From positions 103,358 through 167,357 of the forward strand of contig JAQIFP010000047.1 of assembly GCA_030141585.1 (NCBI GenBank): 64,000 bases of DNA. The letters are read 5' to 3'. The stretch is from Ophryocystis elektroscirrha. Taxonomy: Eukaryota > Apicomplexa > Conoidasida > Neogregarinorida > Ophryocystidae. Of this stretch, positions 14,321 to 29,488 are shown one piece after another (within the stretch, counting starts at the first letter, position 1; each line of letters starts with the position of its first letter). Under the pieces are notes generated by a model. That model searched no databases. It was not told the DNA's origin and saw only the letters and a program-made list of their open reading frames with translations. Both the position numbers and the translations under genes were made by a program.

Positions 14321-16211
14321 GTATGCCTTAAATAATCTAATTCAAATCTAACGTGTTCCAACATTTTGAAAAATTACTAAGGAATAACTGTAATTTCTTA
14401 AATCATTAATATATTATTTTTAGTTTCAGACAAACGCCTTCCAAGCTACTCGAGAGAAGGTACAATATATATACATATATATATATGTTGTATATAAATC
14501 AGAAAAAATTCCATTATATAAATCTCAAAAAGGTATAAATCACTTGAACGATGATACAGTTGATATATATTAAAAATATATTGCATTAATACATTTAAAA
14601 CTTTTACATAATGAGGTTTAAATGAAATAAATAGGTTAATTTTATTTTTTTTAATTAAATTATAATGTATTAGAGTTTGTCTTATGTTGTAATTCTATCA
14701 ATAACAATATACTCTAGATATATAGTTAGATCTTTTATTTATACATTTATGTTTATAATAACTACATTAATCAATATATAGATTGCAACCTATGCGACAA
14801 TTAATTAACCTAAATTAAATATTCTTTAAAAAAGTTCACACTCTATGATTAATCATACGTATCTTCCTTTAAAAAATCATATCTTCTAAAAGAATAATAA
14901 ATAACGTACTGCATTTAAATTAGATTTGCTCATGAATTTATATAAAATTGCTTAGCCAATAATTTATAAATTTTTATAATGTATTCATAATACTGTAAAA
15001 TATATAATCAAATTATGAGAGAATAATTGTTATATCATTAATTTATTAATTATTATTATTATTATTGTTATTATTATAATTATTATTAGACAGCACAAAT
15101 GTCTTCATTGAAAACAATAAACGAGCAAATTCAGTTTATATGTCTGATTAATAAAAAGTTCAAACTTTATTACATGAGCATAGATGACTGATGAATTGCG
15201 CATTTTTTTTTAGATACAGATGTCAATATGGACTCAAAAAGAACCTCTACTACAAATAAAAATAAAAGTATGAGAATTAATCGAATATAGCTGTGTGTAA
15301 TAATTAAATAGAGAAGTCAAGAAATTTACCGAAAAAAGATAAATCAGATATAAACAATCAAATGACAAGTAAATTTATACTTTAAGTTTTTTATTCTGAC
15401 CAGTTAAAGACTTACCACATTTACTAGCTTCAAATAATGATAAATTAGTTAATACACTAGTGTCAAGTTATCTAGACAAGATCAATGAAAAAAAGAAGTT
15501 TTTGGAATACATAGATGCTGAAGAAGCAGAAAGAGCCTTAATAAATCATAACTTATATGAGACTTTCACTAAAACTAAACCACTTAGCGCTCCCGATCAT
15601 GAACATAATGGTACGGAACATATGAATTTAAGAATGAATGCAATTATTTATCTTAACATATTTATGTATGGCTATTATAAAATTATTTGATATAATACAA
15701 TTTGATTGTTTATATCGAAATAAATTAGAAGGTGATGTTAAATTTAATTAAAATGATTTATGCTACATTAACAGAGATGTCTGAGCAAAGTCCAAAAGAC
15801 TTGACACAACTTTTGACAAAATATCCACAACTTGCTATATTACTCGTTGACACATGCGCTATTAGAAACGCTGTGTACAATTATATAAATAACAGAAACA
15901 TCAATAATGCGTCAAATGTGAATGTTTCGAATCAGTTAAAAAACCTGACTGGCACCAATTCACCCTCAAACATGAATGATAGAAATTTAATGTCTAATAT
16001 AGAAATGCTATTATCAAAGTTGTATAATTCTATAAAAAATGATGACCATGAAGCAATAAACACTATTATTCCTATAGGTAAGAACTTTTCCACTATTGTC
16101 TAATTTCTAGATACGGAAAATGCTAATGTTCAGTGTTTGAAACTAAGCGACTTCTTGTGCAAACACAACACTGGATATGTCCAAGTTTTTAATTTCTGCA
16201 ATGGAATATAA
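11209..16211 (+). CDS. Micro-exon gene encoding decapeptide repeats, unrecognised
   Basis: I do not recognise the product. From 11444 onward every exon I can define lies between phase-1 GT-AG introns: 11444-11533 (90 nt), 11565-11603 (39), 12436-12483 (48), 12872-12901 (30), 13174-13200 (27), 13324-13353, 13674-13703, 13842-13871, 14076-14105, 14430-14459 and 14503-14532 (30 each), 15214-15267 (54), 15312-15368 (57), 15404-15610 (207), 15775-16077 (303), and a last exon from 16111 to the TAA ending at 16211. The micro-exons encode related peptides: DEVSSFQSKK, DQVPLYESQ, EEIPEYQSHQ, DERLPSYSRE, EKIPLYKSQK. The C-terminal 200 or so residues are helical and Asn-rich. The suggested start (MFLKKTFSSLLYLLSNIQ) looks like a signal peptide or anchor, but splicing between 11270 and 11444 is unresolved and exons between 11604 and 12435 may be missing. 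An assembly gap lies inside the gene. Confidence 0.6.
13221..14460 (+). repeat. Tandem duplication, unit about 518 bp, holding two micro-exons
   Basis: A unit beginning TCAAAATATC at 13221 restarts at 13739 with few differences, and a third, slightly diverged copy is seen from 14031 to 14460. Each full unit carries one EEIPEYQSHQ exon, a long near-identical intron with a (TA)n run, and one D(E/K)RLPSYSRE exon. Exon differences include T to C at a silent site and E to K. Because the exons are 30 nt and flanked by phase-1 introns, each extra unit adds 20 residues in frame. Confidence 0.9.
13931..14030. other. Assembly gap (100 N) inside the tandem duplication
   Basis: Exactly 100 N, the usual placeholder for a gap of unknown size. 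If only one more repeat boundary is hidden, the 518-bp period predicts about 384 missing bases; more copies would make it larger. The micro-exon DERLPSYSRE of the second unit must lie within it. Confidence 0.95.
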
Positions 16212-16362
16212 TAAAAAAAAAAGAACTGTGCAAAGATAGTGACAACTTTTTTTTTAAACTTGATTAATCTTATAAATCTGGCAAATTAAAGTATGCTTCG
16301 TTAAACTTCTAATAGTTCCACACTTAATAAAAAAAAAAAACCACCAATTTTATCTGTAAAAT

Positions 16363-17793
16363 ATGGATTACTTACGTGACCTATCAGAAGATTATCCGTT
16401 AGACACTCAATTTTACCCCATAAATTTTATAAGACCAAAAAAAGCGGAAAGAAATGTATTTGACAGATTGACAGATCATCAATTTTATACTGTATGTACT
16501 AACCTAACAATTAAATAATTTAATTTATTTCACAGTAATATAAATAAGTTAAGTAGTTTATGAGTATACAGCGTATGCAAACTCTGTACTAATGATACTA
16601 CAGCTTTATTAATTGTACTAACTCGTGTTTATGTAACAATTATTGACAATATATAAACAAAATTTCATGTTCAATAAAAAAACGCAAAATAAATGTATAT
16701 CTAACAGTTTATATTACGATTTAATATATTTAAATATTGTTTGGAATAAAGCTATAAATTAAGTTAATTTATTCAAGCAATTTTCTTTAAAATTAGTTTT
16801 TTTTTATTTTTAAAACGCAATTATGGTATAATATAAATACTTATGAAAGTTATGAAATAGTTAACGATTAAAAAAGAAAAAATTCGCTTGAATTTTTTTT
16901 TTTTTTTCAGGATTTTAATTGCAGAATGTAAATCAATCTAATGTATGTTTGATAATCATTATGTGTATAGACAAAGTAATAAATAAATACTGTATTTAAT
17001 ATTTGATTCACTTTAATTATAGGGTATTCATAAAGAGCGATTTGATGAGTTTGGAATTGGTCGAGGATTGGCAGGGCGTGAATATTTATATCTAGATGAC
17101 GGTATGACCGAAAGTGCTTCAAGATGTCATGAAGTTTATTCAACCACAATTAAATTGCGTAAGATATATAGCATTTAGATAGCTTTTGTTCAAGCTAGAA
17201 AGCCAGTTGTTGAAGAGGGAACTTTAGGAGTGCAGAAGTTTGGTGTTCAAACAGTAACACCAAAACTTATATGGCTTTATAGGTAAGTGTAGGATATTGT
17301 ATAATTTATAATTGTATTTAATTATAATAAAAGCATATATTTATATATATATATATTAGAAATGGAGACAAATATCACAATGGAGTTGATTTTTTTGTAA
17401 AAAAACATATAAAAACACTCAATACTTTGTATCAGGAAGCAACTAAAGTAATCTTTGTTATTATGAATATTATTTAGCTTGTTAAACCTGTAGCTGGTCC
17501 TATACGTTGCTTGTATGATCAGAATCTAAAACTTGTCACAGATCTATGTGAAATTGTTGATGGTGGTAAATACTTATGCACTTCAGGTACAAAACTGATT
17601 CATTTTTCAAGCTTATACAAGCTTGTATATTCCTATTTTATATATGCACATATAAAATAGTAATTTAGCAATAATATTAAGCTTGAAATATTCTCATATT
17701 TATCATATACTCATTTGATGCTCAGGGGAACCTCCTACTCATATAGACCGTCTAGAAAAATTTTTGAACTCCTGGGTTTATCAGGATGCATAA
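16363..17793 (+). CDS. Apicortin (partial p25-alpha plus doublecortin domain)
   Basis: Apicortin is a tubulin-binding protein of the apicomplexan cytoskeleton, associated with the conoid or apical microtubules in studied species. Six exons give about 209 residues. Exon 2 (from about 17023) has GIHKERFDEFGIGRGLAGRE, the short p25-alpha motif with the Gly-rich core. From about residue 115 the doublecortin fold follows: KLIWLYRNGDKYHNG, then VDFFVKKHIKTLNTLYQE, LVKPVAGPIRCLYDQ and IVDGGKYLCTSGE. Length matches the family. The last codons overlap the stop end of the opposite SulP gene by 13 bases. The junction near 17160 is best read with the acceptor TTTAGATAG, since the earlier AG gives a stop. 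Confidence 0.93.
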
Positions 17794-18572
17794 TTTTGTC
17801 GATTTTCTTCTATTTTATATTGGGCCCAACAAACAGCATCATGCACACATAAAAAACAATGCTCCGTTGAGATATAATTGTGGAAATCTGTGCTTCTTAA
17901 TAAATCTCTCATTAAACCTTTCCAATTAGCAAATAAAAGCATACATCCATTATCTTTCAAATAATTATTTAAATCAATTAAAGATTTGACCGCAGATAAA
18001 TCAAGAAAATTAACACCACTTACGTCTAATATAATTGCTTTTACACAGCCATTCGATGGTTTTTCATAGTCCAATATAATGTTTTCCGATGATATGCATT
18101 TGGGTGTCATATTTTCTCTATTACCTATTATGCTTTCGTCATGGCTCTTTTTAGTCTTTGTATCAGATGATGTACCTTGACTAATCTCTATACAAGTTGA
18201 CGGCATTCCAATTACTGAAAATGGTTTTTCCATACATATACTATTAGATTCTTTGGGTTCCACTAATTCCTTTACTTTTTCTTCTAATAAATGTTTGTTT
18301 GTAAAATTCAACGAAGAGTCAAAACGAATTATTTTACATTTATTTTCTTCTTTAGCCATTGGAAACCTACTTATATCACGGTAGATTGTTGTATTTGGTA
18401 ATCTTCCTAATATAACTATGTTTGGATAAGCGTATTTGTGTAATAACCAAAATAATGAAGTTAATACTCCTATTGTGATTCCTAAATATTCAGTAATCAA
18501 AATATTGCTTAAACTAAATATATACAATCAATTTACTTATAATATTTTACTTTAAATACATTCAATTCCGTA

Positions 18573-18603
<31 letters not shown>

Positions 18604-21365
18604 TGTGTGTAATAAAAAATATAATAGTTTGATTTTTCCATATAAGTAACAAATGTTGTTATATTATTTATTTAAAGGCGCTATATATTAAGTAAAAAAT
18701 TAATTTCTATGAAGATACAGCTAATAAAGTTACCTTCAACAGGTCCGTAAATTATAGTTGAAATGCAGCAAACTAACCATAATACCACATCGAAAGTTCT
18801 ATGTATTAATAGCTCATAAAAATCTTCAAAACAAATCATTCCTCGAACCGCAAAAAGAACCACTGCAGCTAAAGAAGCTAACGGTAATCTTTTTAAGTAT
18901 GGAGTTATAAGTGTGAGTGTAATTAATACGACAAAAGCGTTCCTAACAGTAATCATTTATATTGCATATATTACGGTATATGATAAAATACGGTTTTTGC
19001 TTGCACCATATCTGCTATCAAACTACGTGATACAGAAGTAGCTATGGCAAAACACTGAAAAAAACTTCCAACTAAACTGCAAACACTACAAGCTAAGAAT
19101 TCTTGTGATGCATCAACCTTGAAAAATATCAAAATAATTATAATTATTATAAGTCAATCTATCTACTTAAACTTTTATACATGGGAATCTTTACGGAGTA
19201 TTCTATATATATATTATATTCTATATATATAGATTATATATCATATTATATATATATATATATAAATATATAAGAAATAAGCTATATAATTATAATGAAG
19301 CATAAATTCTTGAACACGTACTTTTTGTTTGTGTTTTTTGGCCATCATTTTGGCTATACTTATGTGAATTACAACGTAAACAACTGCATATTTGAATGAT
19401 TCTATAATTAATCTCGGTACATACTTCAACTCCACCAATAATATTCGAGGTTTTAAAAAAGAAGATGATATTGCTTTAATTACTGGTACATTATGGGGAG
19501 GTAAATCCCAGCGAAATATATTATTTAATCCCAAAAAGAATAAAATCATAATAATGGCTCCTGGGAAAGGAAATTTATATACTTTAGTCAAATATTGAAA
19601 TAGAGCAAGTATAATTATACCACCAATAGCTAAATAAATAATAAATGGTCTTAATTAAAGTTACTGATAAGCAAACAGATGTAATTAGTTTTTTTAATAT
19701 TTTGTATGGCATAATACCACGTAGATAGCGTAGGTTGTCTGGTTAATTTGATTCCTAGCATATGAGGTATTTGTGAGGTCCCTATGGCTATAGCAGCTCC
19801 TGTGGAAAATCCACTAATTATTGGGTCCGCTAGAAAATTAGCTAACTGTAATTTCTATTAATTGGTGTTTCATTACTGAAGCAATGTTTAAAAAACGGAA
19901 AACAACAAGAGTGATACCTACAAAAGTAGAAAACGCAACACTCATATCAATCCATAAATCTGCGGGACCACTGGAACTAATAAAAATAATATATCGAGCT
20001 ATCAATCACCCTAAAATAGCTTTGACAGCTGAAGCGCTCATAAGAGATTCTATAGCTGACGTCCCCAAACAAAGGTTTGTTGTTCCAAATAGTGTATAAA
20101 TTAATGGATAATAAAAATTATTATAAAGACCGTATTGAGGAGGCATTTGTGCCAGTAAAGCATAAGAAACACCTGAATAAGTGCAATCACATATTCAAGC
20201 CCTTTTAATATTGTACATTTGTGTCTACATTGCAATATCTCTATATTAATAAATAATTGTACAAAAGGGCTTGAAATTTATTGAAATTGGTGTGCTAAAT
20301 AAATATATTAAATTCTGATAAACAATTATATGCTATAATACTTAAGTAACATGAAACTTGATGCTCTTATATTACACCTATATTCATACAAGTATATATG
20401 TATATATATATATAGATATATAAATTTATATATATATATGTATATAAAAAAAATTATTGTTTATTATTATTATTATATACATATAAAAACTAACTATAGA
20501 TACATATATAGGGTATATTTAAATATAAATATGTTTATTTAATGTTATATACACCTACATACATTTCTGTATATACTGAAATACATAAAATATGTAATTA
20601 AACATTAAATAAACATATGTTGACATATATATCTGTATAATTATGTTTATATAAATATAAATATTTGTAGATTGACTTATCAATAGGAATAATTGATAAA
20701 AATTGAGTCATTGATTAAAGGTTATTTTATAAAGCTTTAAAAAAGTTTTGATGGAAATTCGTAGAATTTTGATTATTATGTCATAATTATTGTAGAGCGT
20801 GAGCTAGCCTTTGTATATACGTATTTTATTATTTATGTGAAATTTATCAAATTTAATAAAGTTATAGTTATTCATTAATATTATAACGCATAATTATTTG
20901 GTGTAGTGAATACTACTATTAATGTAACAGTTATTATATAAATAAAATTATTTGGTATTAGGAATATCAATTAGCACATATTATACATATAGGAATACTA
21001 CTCATATTCAATGAGAACCCAATACGTCGGTTTTAATTAATTTACAATGTATGATATATACCCATGGGTACAGCTGCGACACCAACAGATAGACCAGCGA
21101 TGACATCATGAAGTGTATTAGACCATTTAAAAGAACGTATAACCTTAATTATAGAGCAATACCGGGATATTTTGTGGGGTCTGCTTATTTTATATTTAAG
21201 TTTATTGATGTATTTTTTGGCTATATCTTTGACAGTTGTTTCTTTAAAGTCCAAACTTGCGTAATCACTTAAAATAGTTTTTTCACTTATCCATGCTTTC
21301 AAAGGGTTGATGTTTTCATTATTAGTTTTCTCATTTATTATAAAGCTACTTTTCTTCCTTCGCAT
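17781..21365 (-). CDS. SulP family anion transporter with STAS domain
   Basis: SulP/SLC26 proteins carry sulfate or other anions across membranes. The first exon (21365 to about 21058) is a cytosolic N-terminus ending in KWSNTLHDVIAGLSVG, typical of the first transmembrane entry. After an intron of nearly 900 nt come GVSYALLAQMPPQYGLYNN, LFGTTNLCLGTSAIESL, FSTGAAIAIGTSQIPHMLGI, FPFPGAIIMILFFLGL, QEFLACSVCSLVGSFFQ with SVSRSLI, and LPLASLAAVVLF: the conserved membrane segments in order. The last exon has NIVILGRLPNTTIYRDI, then an insert of about 100 polar residues, then the STAS domain with ILDVSGVNFLDLSAVKSL. The stop overlaps the apicortin coding end. The substrate cannot be told from sequence. 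Confidence 0.92.
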
Positions 21366-21817
21366 TCTTTCTATATTTATTTAATTATAGTATGCATGTT
21401 TCACAACTTTACTATGACAAATCCTATTGGAGACTTCATATGCTTATTTCCAGCGTTTATAACAATGATAATAAACAAAAATGACATCGACATATATGTA
21501 AATTATAATTAAGTTTATATATATATATATATATTTATCAATATATAATTTTTTACTCGTATAGAGTCCATTAATTAAGCCTAGTGTTGCAGCAATGTTA
21601 CCATTATTTAATGTTATTTAATTTCGCAACTAAAAAAAACCTAATTATAAATATTTAAAAATATAAAAGAGTCAAAAATACAGTTTATCCTAAGTATAAA
21701 TTAATCAATAATATATAGTTCTTAAAAACTGTACCAAACAGGTACACAATCTGCTATCTGTAAAATAATTATTTATGCTTTATAATTAAAATTTTCGTTT
21801 GATGTATATATAAAACA
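21366..21817. promoter_or_regulatory. Divergent intergenic region SulP/GCN5
   Basis: About 450 A/T-rich bases between two divergent start codons, with a (TA)n run near 21515-21535. No other feature seen. Confidence 0.4.
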
Positions 21818-25427
<3,610 letters not shown>

Positions 25428-25489
25428 TTTATTAATAATTTTTTTTATGGGACAGACATTTTTAGTTAATATAATAGAAATAAATTGTA

Positions 25490-25798
25490 ATGATAATACC
25501 AATAAGATGTTTCACGTGTGGTAAAGTAGTTGGACACATGTGGAAACCATATGTAGAGTATTTGTCAAACAATATATCTGAAGGGTAACTAAAAACTATT
25601 ATATGCACATATATTTACAGACAAGCATTAGACTTACTAGGTCTGAAAAGATATTGTTGTCGTCGTATGCTACTAACCCATGCCGATTTAATTGATAAAT
25701 TATTAGCTTATAATGGTAATATAATCTTATTTTTATATCTTTAACTTTTTTTGATGGTTTTTTATGTAGTTTTTGAAAAGCGCATTGAAGAAAAGTAA
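25490..25798 (+). CDS. RPB10: RPB10 (RPABC5), subunit shared by RNA polymerases I, II, III
   Basis: A small zinc-binding subunit common to the three nuclear RNA polymerases. Three exons with short introns (GG/GTAACT to ACAG, and G/GTAATA to TGTAG) give 72 residues beginning [18 protein letters not shown]. The zinc ligands Cys7, Cys10, Cys44 and Cys45 (CFTC and YCCRRM) are all present, with the conserved [19 protein letters not shown] core. Length equals the family's. It lies 62 bases after GCN5 and 113 before the SUMO ligase, all on the same strand, too close for much of a promoter. Confidence 0.95.
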
Positions 25799-25911
25799 TT
25801 ATTTACAGGAGAAGAAACTGTTTTTATATTTTTTGTTAAATGAGCTGCTTTTACGGAAAAAGAGTGCCGTAGAAAGCAGTTAACAGCTATCATAATAATG
25901 AATTTTGTATT

Positions 25912-27149
25912 ATGTTACCTACTACTATATGTGTTGATGGTGAATCTATATTATTAGAAAGAGATTCGTAAGTTGAAAAAGTTGAGTATGTTTTGATCAG
26001 GTTAACAAATGTGCGTGTACGAACTTTAAAACTAATAGCACGTCATTTGAAACTAAAAATAAGCGGTAATAAGTCAGAGTTAATTGACCGTATTATAACT
26101 CATGTAAATACAGCAGTGGTTCCGCAATCAATACACCCGTCTTCCCCTTTTGATACTTTAGAGTCAAATATAGATTTTTTTCCATTTAGTGAAAAACATA
26201 TACGTCTTACTCCATTAAAAAGCTGTGTATGTGGAGGAGCATCCCCTTATTACCCTGGTCCTCTAATACAGTGTACTATATGTAATATAAACTTACATAT
26301 AGGATGTATGGGAATTACGTGTAATAATACAGTCTTCATATGCCCAGCTTGCCGCTTAAAGCAAATGGACCCTTTTTATACAACTGAACAATTATTATAT
26401 GCCACTTATATACATCAAACCCATACAAATATTCGTATAGTCAAAGTTAATAATGCTTTGGGAGATTCCAAAAATGTAGACTGCTATTTTCAGTCTAATA
26501 TTGGTAATTTCTCAGCTGAATCTCTTCAAGAATGGAGGCGTTCAAATTACGAAATTATTATTCGCTGCATATGCTTAGATTTAAAAAAATGCTATACTAA
26601 TATTTGGCCAAGAACAATGGATTTTCGTATCAATAATGTTGTAAAGTCTGTCATTCAACCTAAACCTGATTCTCAACGTCGAGATATCCCCATACTAATT
26701 ACTCCTAATGTTAAGAGTGGACTTAATAGTTTTGAAATTGTTTCTTCCGATATATTGTTTTTGAACACAGCTCAACCCCCTAATATTTATACTTTAGCTG
26801 TTTTATTATGCAAACCCGTCAAAATTAAAGAAATTATTGTAAGTCTTTATATATAACTGTATGGTTGTTCTTGTATGCTTATGTCTTTTAGCCAAGCCAC
26901 ATCATATATTATATTTAATAATATATATATATATATATATACATATATATGCCAATATATATGTCAATATATATGTCAATATATATATATATATGTATAT
27001 ATATATGTCAGTATATATATATATATATGTATATATATATGTCAATATATATATATATGTATATATATATGTCAATATATATGTATATAAATATGTCAAT
27101 ATATACATATATATATGTCAGTATATATGTATATATGTATATGTCAATA

Positions 27150-27194
<45 letters not shown>

Positions 27195-28573
27195 CAAAGA
27201 AACTGAAATTTGCTTAATAATATATCAACCAAATGTGACTTGTATTACATATGTTGTATCATGTTTTACGTATGTATATATGCATAATAATTTTTTTAGA
27301 ATAAGTTATATGTTCGATACTGCGATTCTTATGAGGAACACAAAAAGCAAGCAATTAAAGCTTTAAGGTCATCAGATTCTACAGCAGATGACGAAGTATC
27401 GTGTATTGATACAAGTTGTAAAATGAAGTTAAGATGCCCTTTAACTCTTATGCCCATGGAAATCCCTTGCCGAGGAAAAGACTGTAAACATTTACAGTGC
27501 TATGATATGGAAAGTTATTTAAAAATAACTTATAATTCTAAAGCTTTTAATAATCGTTGGAAATGTCCTGAATGCGAGTTAATTGTGAGACCCGAAAATT
27601 TAATCATGGATGCTTTTTTCCTTAGAATTTTAATTGAGGTCTGATTACGATTTAATTTCTAGTTTGATCAATATATATGGAATTGCACAATATATATTTT
27701 TTCTACCTAATTTAAATATATAAATATATATTTAAATATACAAATATATATATATATATATATATATTACTATATATATTAATAAACATGTATTACTACA
27801 TATATATGTATATATATATAAAAATATGATAAGTATAGTGTGATGTATATCTGTGAACTTGCTTACGTCTAGTTTTTAATTATTTTTTTTTTAGACTGCT
27901 TCCACACAACCTAATGCAGAAATCGTTGAATTAAACAAAGAAGGTGAACTTAAAGTTATTTCAATAAAAGAAGACTCGGAAAACAACGATTATGATTCCA
28001 ATGTAAGATTTTATCATAGATAGTATTGAATGTGTCTTTATAAAGAACACCTTCTATTTTTTCTGCCACATATATTTATATATTATATTTACATACATTT
28101 ATATATATATATATATATATATTGATAAATATAGCTTTTAGAATTATATTGTATTATTATAATTTATTTTTTTGTTTTTATTGATTTTTTAAATAATAAA
28201 AAGGGTTGTTCTAGGAAGACGATGAAAGCAAAATGGACACAATTGACATTGCGTCAGTTCCTTCACCTATGGCTAACGGTTCCGATGAAAATCCAGTTAT
28301 TATCGATCTTGATTCTGATGATTCTTTTGATAAGCCACAAGATTCTCGAAAAAGTACTTTTTCAAAAAGTAGAACAATAAATAGTATTTAGTAAAAAAAA
28401 AAAAAAAAGTTCTTATTTGGTTTTTATTAGGAAATGCGGATAATTCATTAAATGATGTTTTTAAAAAAACACCAATAACCAACCACCCAGACATATTAGC
28501 ATGTGACATGCTTGAGCCTTATTCTGATTTCAATTTCTTAGATTTGATTGATGAGTCAGATTTTTCTAATTAA
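25912..28573 (+). CDS. Siz/PIAS-type SUMO E3 ligase (SAP, PHD, PINIT, SP-RING)
   Basis: Siz/PIAS proteins help transfer SUMO from Ubc9 to nuclear targets. A short first exon ([19 protein letters not shown]) is joined by a 33-nt intron to a SAP domain ([19 protein letters not shown]), then a PHD-like zinc finger ([34 protein letters not shown]), as in plant Siz1. A PINIT-like region follows (about residues 170-300). The SP-RING is in the exon from about 27300: [27 protein letters not shown] and WKCPECE, with the Cys/His ligands in place. The C-terminus has an acidic SUMO-interaction motif [10 protein letters not shown] near 28290. The introns around 26850-27298 and 27650-27895 are mostly TA repeats. 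The stop TAA is at 28571-28573. Confidence 0.93.
26925..27195. repeat. ATATATGTCA-type minisatellite in a SUMO ligase intron
   Basis: Repeats of TATATATATGTCAATA and variants separate the PINIT and SP-RING exons. Reading frames through it are open only because the repeat lacks stop codons. Confidence 0.85.
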
Positions 28574-28717
28574 CATATGAATCGTCAAGTTAATCTTTTT
28601 TTTTTTTTTTCTTGTTTGCAAAAACTTATAAAAAAAAATTAATGGTGGGCATTTATACAAGTAAAACTACAAGTTTGTCTGGACCTTTTATCATTCAAAT
28701 ATTTCTTAGTATTCTTG

Positions 28718-29488
28718 ATGTCCATGAAACCGGAAGAAGTAGTTATTGTGATAGTAGATGTACAAGAAAAACTATGCTCCACAATGTACCAATGGGAATT
28801 TACAAAGCATGTTATGGGGCAGATTATGGAAGCAGCTGAACTGCTGAGAATACCTGTCATTGTTACTGAACAATATCCCCAAGGTGTTGGTACAACTTGT
28901 AAGTCAAAAAAAAAAAAAAAAAGTATTTGTACCTTTTTAGGTATCAATCTCCCTTCAACTGCAAAGGTAATCTCAAAAACGACATTTTCGTGCTGGGATG
29001 AACCTGAGTTTGAAAAATATTTGAAGCAATTAAACAAAAAATATGTTTTATTATGCGGCTTTGAAACACATGTTTGCGTTTTCGTAAGAAACTTAAGTAT
29101 TCATTAAAGCGTAGCTTACCGCACAAGATTTGACAAATGCAGGTTATAAAGTCCACGTTTTAGCAGACGCAGTGTCCTCTCAAGTAATTTTTTTTTTTTT
29201 TTTATAAGTCAGAGACCGTTGAGTGGTCAAGTAGCTTTACATGTAATTTAAATTTCAAATTAATTGTATACGCCAGAACTTGATGAGAAAAAATATCGAA
29301 GTATCTACATTTGATTCAATCGTATATCAACTTTTGCGAAAGAAAGAGCATCCAGCCTTTAAGGTATGTTTATTTCTTTTTTTAATATAAAATGACGAAA
29401 AATTTTCAATTTTTTTTTTCAGGATGTTCTCAAAATAATCAAAAATAGATTTCCTAACGACACAGACTTGTCTTTCTTAAAACTATAG
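28718..29488 (+). CDS. Isochorismatase-family cysteine hydrolase
   Basis: The family hydrolyses small amides or related substrates with an Asp-Lys-Cys triad. Exons joined by short introns give about 187 residues. The triad candidates are Asp14 (VIVDVQEKL), Lys73 (ISKTTFSCWD) and Cys106 (CGFETHVCV), all conserved in context. TEQYPQGVG and YKVHVLADAVSSQ are also family motifs. The ISOC1/ISOC2-like arrangement is the closest I can say; the substrate is unknown. The ATG at 28718 gives MSMKPEEVVIVIVDVQ, with no evident targeting signal. The stop TAG ends at 29488, one base before the stop codon of the opposite RNA polymerase III gene. Confidence 0.9.

Noticed and set aside
13221..14460. CRISPR array
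   Set aside because: The unit is 518 bp with diverging copies in a spliced eukaryotic gene; there are no short identical repeats with unique spacers.
19884..20099. Plus-strand frame of 71 codons
   Set aside because: Antisense shadow of SulP membrane exons.
26861..27366. Several overlapping 70-118 codon frames rich in Ile and Tyr
   Set aside because: Translation of a TA minisatellite within an intron.
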